Positions 47,443 to 55,009 of a DNA stretch of 64,000 bases are shown piece by piece. A model generated the notes under the pieces. The model was not told where the DNA came from. It made no database searches and worked only from the letters and a program-made list of their open reading frames with translations. The translations under genes were made by a program, and so were the position numbers. Position 1 is the stretch's first letter, and each line of letters opens with the position of its first letter. The stretch comes from Actinomycetes bacterium (lineage in GTDB: Bacteria; Actinomycetota; Acidimicrobiia; Acidimicrobiales; RAAP-2): contig JAJYEQ010000002.1 in the NCBI GenBank assembly GCA_021785695.1, forward strand, positions 33,465 through 97,464, in the 5' to 3' direction.

Positions 47443-47916
47443 CTAGGCGGTGAAGCCTCCGTAGCGCCCACCCAGGTACACCAGCGGACGGCCCTGGCCG
47501 GCCCAGGCGTAGTGGACGGCCACCACGGCGACCTCGTGGTCGCCGAGCGGCTGAACGCTCGCCACGGTGCCCTCGAGGTGAGCGATGACCCCGCCCAGCA
47601 GGGGCGACCCCTCGGGCCCCGGGTCCCAGCGCACCCCGGCGAACCGGTCGATCCCCCGCTGCGCGAAGCGCCGGGCCAGCTCCTCTTGGTCGTCGGCCAG
47701 CACCGAGATGCCCACGACGCCGCGCGCGCGGATGCGCGGCCACGTGGTCGAGTCGACGGCGGCCGAGAACGACACGAGGCGGGGCTCCAGGGACAGCGAC
47801 CCGAAGGTCTGGCAGGTGAAGCCCACGGGTGTCGCCTCGGCGCTCGCCGTCACCACCACCACTCCCGTCGCGAAGCGGCCGACCACCGCCTTGTAGCTCG
47901 CGAGGTCCTCGAACAC
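47443..47916 (-). CDS. Flavin reductase-like domain protein
   Basis: 157 residues from GTG 47916. YKAVVGRFATGVVVVTASAEATPVGFTCQTFGSLSLEPRLVSF (the FMN-binding front of HpaC-type reductases), then GVVGISVLADDQEELARRF, HLEGTVASVQPLGDHEVAVVAVHYAWAGQGRPLVYLGGRYGGF. Family members reduce flavin with NAD(P)H for two-component monooxygenases. No monooxygenase partner is adjacent, and its own leaderless promoter suggests separate expression. Confidence 0.9.
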   Translation of the reverse strand: MFEDLASYKAVVGRFATGVVVVTASAEATPVGFTCQTFGSLSLEPRLVSFSAAVDSTTWPRIRARGVVGISVLADDQEELARRFAQRGIDRFAGVRWDPGPEGSPLLGGVIAHLEGTVASVQPLGDHEVAVVAVHYAWAGQGRPLVYLGGRYGGFTA

Positions 47917-47923
47917 GGACGCG

Positions 47924-47929
47924 ACCCTA
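47924..47929 (-). promoter_or_regulatory. -10 element TAGGGT of the flavin reductase gene (leaderless layout)
   Basis: TAGGGT ends 7 bases before GTG 47916 in the 18-base gap after mutY. Confidence 0.55.
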
Positions 47930-47934
47930 TCGTC

Positions 47935-48807
47935 CTAGGCCCGCAAACGGATCTGGCGGCCCGCGACCTCGATGAGGCCCTCGCGCTCGAGGGCCACCAG
48001 AGCCGCCTCGAAGCGCCCGTCGGGGGCGCCGACCCGGGCACGCAGGGTGCGCCGGCTCCGGGGGCCATCACGCAGCGCGCGCACCAGCGCCCCCCGCATC
48101 TCCCGGCCCGATCCGGCGAAGGGTGCCTGGGCCTGCGTCACGCCGGCGCTGCCGCGGGCCGGGTCGGGCCCGCCCGCACGCCGCCAGCGGCACGCCGCGC
48201 GCGCCGGGCAGTCCTCACAGCGAGGCCGGGCGCGGCAGAACTGCGCCCCCAGGTCGAGCAGCGACTGGTTGACGGGGGCGCTAGCGACGCCGGCGACGAG
48301 GCGGTCGGCCAGTGCCTGGGCTCCAGCGGGCGCCAGACGGGCATTGGCCACCGCGCGCGCCAGCACACGGCCCGCGTTGGTGTCCACGACCCCGACGGCC
48401 CGACCGAACGCGAAGCTGGCCACGGCGCGGGCGCTGTAGGGCCCGAGTCCCGGCAGCGCCACCAGCTCGTCGACCGTCGAGGGAACGCGCCCGCCGTGGC
48501 GCTGCTCGATGACCACGGCGGCCCGGTGCAGCGATTGGGCTCGGCGGTTGAATCCCAGCCCCACCCACTGCGCGACCACCTCGGACTGAGTCGACGCGGC
48601 GCAGGCCGCCGGCGTGGCGAAGCGCTGGAGGAAGGGCTCCCAGTGCTGGGCGACGCGTCCGGTCGAGGTCTGCTGGAGCATGACCTCGGCCACCAGGACC
48701 GACCAGGGATCCCGGCACCCGATCCAGGGCAGGTCGCGGGCCAGCGAGCCGCGCGCGCGGCGCAGCGCGCCGCGCAGCGCCGCGACCTCAGGTCCAGGCG
48801 TCGTCAC
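47935..48807 (-). CDS. mutY: A/G-specific adenine glycosylase MutY
   Basis: 290 residues from GTG 48807 (ATG 48837 also in frame). It removes adenine opposite 8-oxoguanine. VLVAEVMLQQTSTGRV carries the catalytic Glu, LPGLGPYSARAV is the helix-hairpin-helix, and VVDTNAGRVLAR has the catalytic Asp. The [4Fe-4S] loop reads CRARPRCEDCPARAAC, i.e. C-x5-C-x2-C-x5-C, one residue shorter in the first spacing than the usual C-x6-C. There is no Nudix-like C-terminal domain; the last 65 residues look like a small winged helix (LREMRGALVRALRD-type, ending EGLIEVAGRQIRLRA). It overlaps the upstream MaoC gene by 20 bases. Confidence 0.88.
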   Translation of the reverse strand: MTTPGPEVAALRGALRRARGSLARDLPWIGCRDPWSVLVAEVMLQQTSTGRVAQHWEPFLQRFATPAACAASTQSEVVAQWVGLGFNRRAQSLHRAAVVIEQRHGGRVPSTVDELVALPGLGPYSARAVASFAFGRAVGVVDTNAGRVLARAVANARLAPAGAQALADRLVAGVASAPVNQSLLDLGAQFCRARPRCEDCPARAACRWRRAGGPDPARGSAGVTQAQAPFAGSGREMRGALVRALRDGPRSRRTLRARVGAPDGRFEAALVALEREGLIEVAGRQIRLRA

Positions 48808-49300
48808 CGTAGGGGCGCTGGCGCGCGGGGGCGGCATCGCGCCGCCAGACCATCACGCGCCGCCGGAAGTAGCACACCTCGCGCCCGTCCTGGTTGAACC
48901 CCTTGGTCTCCACACGCACCACACCCCGGTCCGGCTTGGACGACGAGGGGGTCGCCTCCAGCACGCGGGTCTCGGCGTAGATCGTGTCGCCGTGGAAGGT
49001 GGGGTACCGGTGGACCAGCTGCTCGACCTCCAGGTTGGCGATGGCGGAACCGGACACGTCGGGCACGCTCATGCCGAGGACCAGCGAGTACACGAGGTTG
49101 CCCACCACGACGTTGCGGCCCTGCACGCTCTCGTGCTCGGCGAACCACGCGTTGGTGTGCAGCGGGTGGTGATTCATCGTGATCATGCAGAACAGGTGGT
49201 CGTCGGCCTCGGTGATGGTCTTTCCGGGCCAGTGGCGGTAGACGTCCCCGGGGACGAAGTCCTCCAGGTAGCGCCCGAAGGGCCTCTCGTAGATCGTCAT
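48788..49300 (-). CDS. MaoC-family dehydratase, probable mesaconyl-CoA hydratase
   Basis: 170 residues, one hot-dog domain. RYLEDFVPGDVYRHWPGKTITEADDHLFCMITMNHHPLHTN contains the Asp/His active-site pattern of R-specific hydratases, and VVVGNLVYSLVLGMSV follows. MaoC proteins of this length sit beside methylsuccinyl-CoA dehydrogenase and malyl-CoA lyase genes in actinobacterial ethylmalonyl-CoA pathway clusters, and both neighbours are here (49.8 and 53.9 kb). It would hydrate mesaconyl-CoA to beta-methylmalyl-CoA. Other hydratase roles are possible. A CACAAT hexamer 6 bases before ATG 49300 is a weak leaderless -10. Confidence 0.75.
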   Translation of the reverse strand: MTIYERPFGRYLEDFVPGDVYRHWPGKTITEADDHLFCMITMNHHPLHTNAWFAEHESVQGRNVVVGNLVYSLVLGMSVPDVSGSAIANLEVEQLVHRYPTFHGDTIYAETRVLEATPSSSKPDRGVVRVETKGFNQDGREVCYFRRRVMVWRRDAAPARQRPYGDDAWT

Positions 49301-49322
49301 CGACCCATTGTGCCCGACGGCG

Positions 49323-49751
49323 TCACTCCGCGGGGACCGGACGCGTCGTGAACGACGAGATCGCCCCCGGCAGCGACTCGCCGTCGATCACCAGTCGCCA
49401 CGAGTAGCGCGACGCGGGCGCGAGCGGGATGGGCCCGAAGTTGACCGCGATGGGCACGTCGACGGGCGTCCCGACCGGGACGCCCACCGGCTCGGCGGCG
49501 TTGAAGTCACCCCGGACCTCGATGGGCTGGACTCCCTCAGGCGTCTCGAAGTGCACGGGCTGCCCGTCCGCATCTTCGAGGAAGAGCTCCCAGTGGTGCG
49601 CGACGTGGAACTCGGGAACGTCGACCGAGACCTTGATGACCACCGCCGAGGGCACCGGCTCGGGACCGGTCACCGACCAGCCGCCACCGAGAATGTAGAG
49701 CTTGCCGTCGGCCACCTGCGCCGAGTCGGCCAGAAGCATCGTCACCTGCAC
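49323..49751 (-). CDS. DUF6941-like conserved protein, unknown function
   Basis: 142 residues from GTG 49751. MQVTMLLADSAQVADGKLYILGGGW is the typical opening of a conserved actinobacterial family that I recall as DUF6941. The rest is beta-rich (VVIKVSVDVPEFHVAHHWELFLEDADGQPV, APASRYSWRLVIDGE) and suggests an immunoglobulin-like sandwich without signal peptide. No catalytic motif or function is known. It is divergent from the methylsuccinyl-CoA dehydrogenase gene, both with leaderless-type promoters. Confidence 0.7.
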   Translation of the reverse strand: MQVTMLLADSAQVADGKLYILGGGWSVTGPEPVPSAVVIKVSVDVPEFHVAHHWELFLEDADGQPVHFETPEGVQPIEVRGDFNAAEPVGVPVGTPVDVPIAVNFGPIPLAPASRYSWRLVIDGESLPGAISSFTTRPVPAE

Positions 49752-49757
49752 GCCGTC

Positions 49758-49763
49758 AGCCTA
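49758..49763 (-). promoter_or_regulatory. -10 element TAGGCT of the DUF6941-like gene (leaderless layout)
   Basis: TAGGCT ends 6 bases before GTG 49751. It is back to back with the promoter of the dehydrogenase gene at 49792. Confidence 0.6.
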
Positions 49764-49791
49764 TCGAGGCGGTAGCCGGCCACCGGTCGGC

Positions 49792-49797
49792 TAGTTT
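49792..49797 (+). promoter_or_regulatory. -10 element TAGTTT of the mcd-like gene (leaderless layout)
   Basis: TAGTTT ends 6 bases before ATG 49804 with no ribosome binding site. Confidence 0.6.
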
Positions 49798-49803
49798 TCC
49801 ACC

Positions 49804-51378
49804 ATGACGCCCGGACTCCCCCTGGACCTGTCCCGCCTGCTCGACCACGCCGACGGCATTGTCGCCAGTGGCGTTAACGCCCTGCGTGCCCACGGCGGGC
49901 CCGATGCCGACCAGAGCCTCGCCTACGACGTGGCCCACGCCGCGAGCGCCCTGGCCACCGCACGCGCGAGCCTCGCCTTCGCCGAGCACGGGGACACTGA
50001 GCGCGCGCTGGTGCGCGCGTTCGCCGGCCTGGCCCTGGCCGACCTCCACCAGCGCGTGCTGGGACGAGAGGCCCACTGGGGCGTGGCTGAGGGGTGGTTC
50101 GCGCCTCTCCAGGACTTCGTGGCCGAGCAGCGCGACCCGGCGGTGCTGGCGTCCCTGGCCGAGGCTCCCGACCTGCGGCACCTCGATGAGGACTTCGCCC
50201 TGGTCCAAGAGGTGTTCGGGCGCTTTGCCGACGAGCAGGTGCGACCGCACGCCGAGCACGTCCACCGCACCAACGGCGACATCCCCGAGAGCGTGATCTC
50301 CGGGCTGCGCGACCTCGGCGGCTTCGGCCTCTCGGTCCCCGTGCGCTACGGCGGCGACGCGACGGGCGACGAGCACGAGTACGTGGCCATGGTCGTGGCC
50401 ACCGAGGAGCTCTCGCGCGCGTCCCTCGGCATCGGGGGCTCCCTGATCACGCGGCCCGAGATCCTGACCCGCGCCCTGCTCGCCGGGGGGACCGAGGAGC
50501 AGAAGGCCCACTGGCTCCCCCGGCTCGCCACGGCCGACGTCCTGGCGGCCATCGCGGTCACCGAGCCCGACTACGGCAGCGACGTCGCCCATCTCACCAC
50601 CGCCGCCACCCGGGCGCCCGGAGGGTGGCTGCTCAACGGCGTCAAGACGTGGTGCACCTTCGCCGCACGGGCCACGGTCCTCGTGGTGCTGGCGCGCACC
50701 GACCCCGACCGGTCTCGCGCCCACCGCGGCCTCACCCTCTTCCTTCTCGAAAAAGAGCCCGCCGACGGGCACGGCTTCGTCCTGGAGCAGCCCGGCACCC
50801 AGGGGCGCCTGGAGGGCCGCCCGATCGACACCTTGGGATACCGCGGGATGCACTCCTACGAGGTGGCCATCACCGACTGGTTCGTGCCCGACTCCCACGT
50901 CGTGGGCGGCGAGGACGGGGTCGGCCAGGGCTTCTACTACCAGATGGCCGGCTTCGAGAACGGGCGGATCCAGACGGCGGCCCGGGCCCTGGGCGTGATG
51001 CAGGCGGCCTACGAGGCGGCCCTGGCCTACGCGCGCCAGCGCTCGGTCTTCGCCACGCCGATCATCGACTACGAGCTGACCCGCGTCAAGCTCGGCACCA
51101 TGGCCGCGATCATCCAGTGCTCGCGGCAGTTCGCCTTGACCGTCGCGCGGCGCATGACCACCGGCGAGGGCTCGATGGAGGCCTCGATGGCCAAGGCCTA
51201 CGTCTGTCGAGCAGCCGAGTGGGTCACCCGCGAGGCCATGCAGATCCACGGCGGCATGGGCTACGCCGAAGAGTTCCCGGTCAGCCGCTACTTCGTCGAC
51301 GCACGGGTCCTGTCCATCTTCGAGGGCGCCGACGAGACACTGTGCCTCAAGGTCATCAGCCGCGGGCTGGCGAGTTGA
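49804..51378 (+). CDS. mcd: Acyl-CoA dehydrogenase, probable (2S)-methylsuccinyl-CoA dehydrogenase
   Basis: 524 residues, longer than ordinary acyl-CoA dehydrogenases (about 380) because of an N-terminal helical extension of about 140 residues that includes LHQRVLGREAHWGVAEGWF. This extension is characteristic of methylsuccinyl-CoA dehydrogenase of the ethylmalonyl-CoA pathway. The core has LSVPVRYGG, AIAVTEPDYGSDVA, FENGRIQTAARALGVMQAA, MQIHGGMGYAEEFPVSRYFVDARVLSIFEGADE. It oxidises methylsuccinyl-CoA to mesaconyl-CoA. The hydratase (48.8 kb) and lyase (53.9 kb) for the next two steps are neighbours. Confidence 0.82.
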   Translation: MTPGLPLDLSRLLDHADGIVASGVNALRAHGGPDADQSLAYDVAHAASALATARASLAFAEHGDTERALVRAFAGLALADLHQRVLGREAHWGVAEGWFAPLQDFVAEQRDPAVLASLAEAPDLRHLDEDFALVQEVFGRFADEQVRPHAEHVHRTNGDIPESVISGLRDLGGFGLSVPVRYGGDATGDEHEYVAMVVATEELSRASLGIGGSLITRPEILTRALLAGGTEEQKAHWLPRLATADVLAAIAVTEPDYGSDVAHLTTAATRAPGGWLLNGVKTWCTFAARATVLVVLARTDPDRSRAHRGLTLFLLEKEPADGHGFVLEQPGTQGRLEGRPIDTLGYRGMHSYEVAITDWFVPDSHVVGGEDGVGQGFYYQMAGFENGRIQTAARALGVMQAAYEAALAYARQRSVFATPIIDYELTRVKLGTMAAIIQCSRQFALTVARRMTTGEGSMEASMAKAYVCRAAEWVTREAMQIHGGMGYAEEFPVSRYFVDARVLSIFEGADETLCLKVISRGLAS

Positions 51379-51412
51379 CCGGGAGGGGCGCGGCGCGCGC
51401 CGTGGCACGCCC

Positions 51413-52678
51413 ATGAGCGCACCGCCCGAGCCCGCGGGCGCTCCCGTGGCGCTGCGCCCCCGGCGCCTGCTCGCGGTGACGTCGTTCGCGCACTTCATGA
51501 ACGACGGCATCATCTTCTTCATCCCGGTCGTGTCGGATCTGCTCATCGAGGCTCACCACGACTCGACGGCCACCGTCACGGCCATGCTCACGGTCTTCTA
51601 CCTGTGCTCGGCCGGCGTCGGCGTCCTGGTGGGGCTGCTGGCCGACCGCGTCGGCCGGCGCGGTCCCCTCATCGCCCTGGGCATCGCCACCCTGGGGGTG
51701 AGCCTGTTCGGCTTCGACGCCGCCCTCACGGCCTCGGGCGCGACCAGCACCGCCCTGGCGATCGCGGCGGCGGTGGTCGCTGGCGTGGGCAGCTCCGTCT
51801 ACCACCCCCTGGGCGGGTCGATCGTCCAGCTCTCCTTCAGCGACGGGGCGCGCGGCAAGGCTCTCGGGGTCAATGGCGCCTTCGGCAGCCTGGGCCGGGC
51901 GCTGTATCCCGCCCTCTTCTTCGTCATCGCCGGCCTCGGGCTCTCCAAGGGCGACACCGCGCTGGTGGCCGGCACGGTGGCCCTACTGGCCGCGGCGGTC
52001 ATCGCCGCGGGGCTGGTGAGTGGCGGCGCGGACGGCCCGCGGCGCGGACGGGCGCACGCGACCCCCAGTGTCCCGCTGCGCTCGCTGCTGACGCGCAGCG
52101 TCGTGGCGCTGATGGCCATCTCTCTGGTGCGGTCCCTCGCCTTCATCGGCGTCGTCTCGTGGATCCCCGTCTACCTGACGTCGAGCCGCCACGCGGGCAT
52201 CTCGACGATGCTGGGCGTGATCGTGACCATCATGTACGCCGGGGGCATCATCGGACAGCTGCTCTTCGGCCTCCTGGCCGACCGCTTCGACAAGCGGGCC
52301 GTGCTGGCCCTCGACAGCCTCGGCTCGGCCGGCGGCATCGTGTGGTTCCTCACCACCTCGGGGCACACCGTGGCGGCCACGGCCAGCCTGTTCGTGTTCG
52401 GGCTCTTCACCTTCAGCGGCTTTCCCCTGCTGCTCTCCCTGGTCAGCGACTACGTCCCGCGCTCGTCGTCGGCCACGGGCAATGCGCTGGTGTGGGGCGT
52501 GGGCGCCACCGGGGGCCAGGCCCTCGGCCCCCTCGTGGTCAGCGTGCTCATGGGGGCCCAGGTCCATCGCCTCGGCGGCGCCTTCGGCGCCATGGCTGTC
52601 CTGATCGCGCTGTCCGTGCTGGCCACGCCCCTGCTGGCTCGCACCGCCCGATCGAACCCGGTCCAGCTCTTCGGCTAG
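51413..52678 (+). CDS. MFS transporter, Fsr (fosmidomycin resistance)-like
   Basis: 421 residues with about 12 transmembrane helices. FAHFMNDGIIFFIPVV in helix 1 matches the HLMND signature of the Fsr family, GLLADRVGRRGPLIALG is the loop 2-3 motif of the major facilitator superfamily, GVGSSVYHPLGGSIVQLSF and the second-half GLLADRFDKRAVLALD repeat follow. Fsr exports fosmidomycin in E. coli; other family members are uncharacterised. Located between mcd and a metal permease, it could export a dicarboxylate or other metabolite. Its stop shares CTAG with the convergent permease gene. Confidence 0.88.
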   Translation: MSAPPEPAGAPVALRPRRLLAVTSFAHFMNDGIIFFIPVVSDLLIEAHHDSTATVTAMLTVFYLCSAGVGVLVGLLADRVGRRGPLIALGIATLGVSLFGFDAALTASGATSTALAIAAAVVAGVGSSVYHPLGGSIVQLSFSDGARGKALGVNGAFGSLGRALYPALFFVIAGLGLSKGDTALVAGTVALLAAAVIAAGLVSGGADGPRRGRAHATPSVPLRSLLTRSVVALMAISLVRSLAFIGVVSWIPVYLTSSRHAGISTMLGVIVTIMYAGGIIGQLLFGLLADRFDKRAVLALDSLGSAGGIVWFLTTSGHTVAATASLFVFGLFTFSGFPLLLSLVSDYVPRSSSATGNALVWGVGATGGQALGPLVVSVLMGAQVHRLGGAFGAMAVLIALSVLATPLLARTARSNPVQLFG

Positions 52679-53883
52679 CCCGCGCCTGAACTCTCGTCGT
52701 CGATGGTGAAGGGTCGGTGCACGGCTCCCAGGGTGAGGCCGGCCGAGTGCCGGTCGATGCGCTCGCCGCGAGCCCGCTGGGCGCGCATGGCCGCACGCTC
52801 CCAGCGCTCCTCGACGCGTCCCCAGCGCCACAGGGCCAGCGCCACGGCCCACACCAGCACGAACATCCCCACGATCACGAACCCGGCCGTGTTGATGTTG
52901 AACGAGCTAACCACCCTCCACAGCCCGCCGTGGAGTCCCAGCTCACTGGCCACGACCTGGGCCAACTCGAGCGTTCCCACGTAGAGCGCGACCAGCACGC
53001 TGAGGCTGGTGATCGTGATGTTGTAGTACACCTTGCGCACCGGGCGCGAGAAGGCCCACCCGTAGGCGAAGTTCATGAAGGACCCGTCGATCGTGTCGAG
53101 CAGGCTCATCCCCGCCGCGAACAGCAGCGGCAGGCTGAGGATCGCCCAGAACGGGAGTCCCGCGGCCACGGACGTCCCCGCCAGCACCAGGAACGCGATC
53201 TCGGTGGCGGTGTCGAAGCCCAGGCCGAAGAGCACGCCGATGGGGTACATCTTCCAGGGCTCGTCCACCGAGCGGGCCAGCGACCCGAAGAACCGCATCA
53301 TGAAGCCCCGCGCATTCAGGTGCTTGTCGAGCTCCGAGTCGTCGAAGCGTCCCTGGCGCATCTGCGAGAAGAGCTTGACGATGCCGGCCAGCACGATGAT
53401 GTTCAAGATGGCGATGAGGTACAAGAAGGCGCCCGAGACGATCGTGCCCACCAGCCCTCCGTAGTGGTGCAGGGGCGACGACGTGTTGCGCACCTGGGCA
53501 CCCAGGGCCCGCGCGCCCAGGCCCAGCAGGACCGTGAGCGCCAGGACCACACTCGAGTGGCCCAGGGAGAAGAAGAAGCCCACCGACATGGGGCGGCGAC
53601 CCTCGCTCATGAACTTCCGCGTCGTGTTGTCGATGGCGGCGATGTGGTCGGCGTCGAAGGCGTGGCGCAGGCCGAGGGTGTAGGCCAGCACGCCCGTGCC
53701 CAGGCCCAGGGTCTGCGGCGACCCGGCCCCGTAGTGGCGCGAGGCGGCGACCACCAGCAGCGTCCAGCCCAGCACGTGCAGCAGGACCACGAAGGCACTC
53801 ATGGCACCGACCCGTCGCCACTCCGCGGGCGCCAGCGCCGCGCGAACCCGCGCCCGCCGCGACAGGGTCCCCGTCGTCGTCAC
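52675..53883 (-). CDS. NiCoT-family nickel/cobalt permease
   Basis: 402 residues with eight predicted helices. The signature RHAFDADHIAAIDNTTRKFM in helix 2 provides the metal-selecting His/Asp residues, and FFSLGHSSVVLALT in helix 3 and GLGFDTATEIAFLVLAG are the other NiCoT motifs. These secondary transporters import Ni2+ and/or Co2+ at low concentration. Cobalt would support the B12 enzymes of this window (MetH and the mutase). The hydrophilic C-terminal tail is basic then acidic (ERWERAAMRAQRARGERIDRH). Start GTG 53883 has a leaderless promoter with an overlapping inverted repeat. Confidence 0.93.
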   Translation of the reverse strand: MTTTGTLSRRARVRAALAPAEWRRVGAMSAFVVLLHVLGWTLLVVAASRHYGAGSPQTLGLGTGVLAYTLGLRHAFDADHIAAIDNTTRKFMSEGRRPMSVGFFFSLGHSSVVLALTVLLGLGARALGAQVRNTSSPLHHYGGLVGTIVSGAFLYLIAILNIIVLAGIVKLFSQMRQGRFDDSELDKHLNARGFMMRFFGSLARSVDEPWKMYPIGVLFGLGFDTATEIAFLVLAGTSVAAGLPFWAILSLPLLFAAGMSLLDTIDGSFMNFAYGWAFSRPVRKVYYNITITSLSVLVALYVGTLELAQVVASELGLHGGLWRVVSSFNINTAGFVIVGMFVLVWAVALALWRWGRVEERWERAAMRAQRARGERIDRHSAGLTLGAVHRPFTIDDESSGAG

Positions 53884-53889
53884 GCCGAC

Positions 53890-53926
53890 AGGCTAGCGCC
53901 CTTAGTAGAAGGGTCTCCTAATAAGG
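53890..53926 (-). promoter_or_regulatory. NiCoT promoter: -10 TAGCCT plus inverted-repeat operator candidate
   Basis: TAGCCT (53890-53895) ends 6 bases before GTG 53883. Immediately upstream an imperfect 9-9-9 inverted repeat (CCTTAGTAG 53900-53908, CTAATAAGG 53918-53926, one mismatch) covers the -35/-10 region, unlike any other promoter here. It is AT-rich amid high-G+C DNA. A metal-responsive repressor is the natural guess. Alternatively it forms a hairpin ending the mcl-like transcript that stops at 53930. Confidence 0.5.
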
Positions 53927-53929
53927 TCC

Positions 53930-54868
53930 TCAGGTCGCCGAGCGCTGCCGCCCGGCGCGCTCGCCGCGGGCGACGAACTTCAGGGCCATCTTGCGGCTGG
54001 CCTCATCGATCATCTCGTCGCCGAACATCACCGCGCCCGTGCGGTGCTCCTCGGTGGCCACCCGGTAGGCCTCGAGGATGTTCCACGCCCGGTCGAACTG
54101 CTCCTGGGTGGGCGAGTAGACGTCGTTGAGCACCGCGGCCTGGTCGGGCGTCAGCGCCCATTTCCCGTCGTAGCCCAAGACGCGCGTGCGCTGGGCGAAC
54201 GCGCGCAGCGCGTCGAGCTCGCGCACCTTGAGGAACGGCCCGTCGATCACCTGGAGGCCGTTGGCGCGACCAGCCATCAGGATCCGGGAGAACACGTAGT
54301 GGAAGTGGTCGCCCGGGTACTCGTCGATGGCGACGCCACCGGTCAGGACCGGCATCTCGACGGACGCGGCGAAGTCGGCCGGGCCGAAGATGATGGTCTC
54401 GAGCCGGGGCGACGCCGCGCAGATCTCGTCGACGTTGATCAGGCCACGGGCCGTCTCGATCTGCGCCTCGATCCCGATGTGGCCCGGCTCGAGGCCGGCG
54501 TTCTTCTCCACCTGGGTGAGCAGCAGGTCGAGCGCCACCACCTCGGCGGCCGACTGGACCTTGGGCAGCATGACCTCGTCGAGGCGCGGCCCAGCTCCCC
54601 CGACGACCTCGATGACGTCGCCGTAGGTCCAGGGCGTGTCCCAGGCATTCACCCGCACGCACAGCACCCGGTCGTCCCAGGCCAGGGAGCGCACGGCCTC
54701 GGCGACCCGGGCCCGGGCGGCGACCTTCTCCGCGGGTGCCACCGAGTCCTCCAGGTCGAGAAAGGTCATGTCGGCCTGCACCGACGGAGCCTTGGCCAAG
54801 AACCGCTCCGAGGAGCCGGGCGTGGACAGGCAGGAGCGGCGCGGGAGGCTTCGGGAGCGTTCAGACAT
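53930..54868 (-). CDS. HpcH/HpaI-CitE family lyase, probable malyl-CoA/beta-methylmalyl-CoA lyase
   Basis: 312 residues. SCLSTPGSSERFLAKAPSVQADMTFLDLEDSVAPAEK, VRVNAWDTPWTYGDVIEVV, MLPKVQSAAEVVALD, GIEAQIETARGLINVDEI (Mg-binding Glu) and IIFGPADFAASV (Mg-binding Asp) match L-malyl-CoA/beta-methylmalyl-CoA lyases (Mcl1) of the CitE superfamily. It would split beta-methylmalyl-CoA into glyoxylate and propionyl-CoA. With the mesaconyl-CoA hydratase and methylsuccinyl-CoA dehydrogenase candidates nearby this completes the lower ethylmalonyl-CoA pathway. Propionyl-CoA then goes to the carboxylase and mutase of the 16-21 kb region. Confidence 0.85.
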   Translation of the reverse strand: MSERSRSLPRRSCLSTPGSSERFLAKAPSVQADMTFLDLEDSVAPAEKVAARARVAEAVRSLAWDDRVLCVRVNAWDTPWTYGDVIEVVGGAGPRLDEVMLPKVQSAAEVVALDLLLTQVEKNAGLEPGHIGIEAQIETARGLINVDEICAASPRLETIIFGPADFAASVEMPVLTGGVAIDEYPGDHFHYVFSRILMAGRANGLQVIDGPFLKVRELDALRAFAQRTRVLGYDGKWALTPDQAAVLNDVYSPTQEQFDRAWNILEAYRVATEEHRTGAVMFGDEMIDEASRKMALKFVARGERAGRQRSAT

Positions 54869-54874
54869 GCGCTG

Positions 54875-54880
54875 AGCCTA
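54875..54880 (-). promoter_or_regulatory. -10 element TAGGCT of the mcl-like gene (leaderless layout)
   Basis: TAGGCT ends 6 bases before ATG 54868 with no Shine-Dalgarno sequence. Confidence 0.6.
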
Positions 54881-54996
54881 CGTGACGCCCCGTGGACCCT
54901 CCCGCGCCGCCGCGACGTCGGGTGACTCACCCGTGCTGACCAGGGATGATGATGTTCGCGCGCGGGTCCGCCGCCTCATCGCGGGCCCCCAGCAGG

Positions 54997-55002
54997 TAGC
55001 CT
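54997..55002 (+). promoter_or_regulatory. -10 element TAGCCT of the NlpC/P60 gene (leaderless layout)
   Basis: TAGCCT ends 7 bases before GTG 55010. Confidence 0.6.
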
Positions 55003-55009
55003 GACATCC

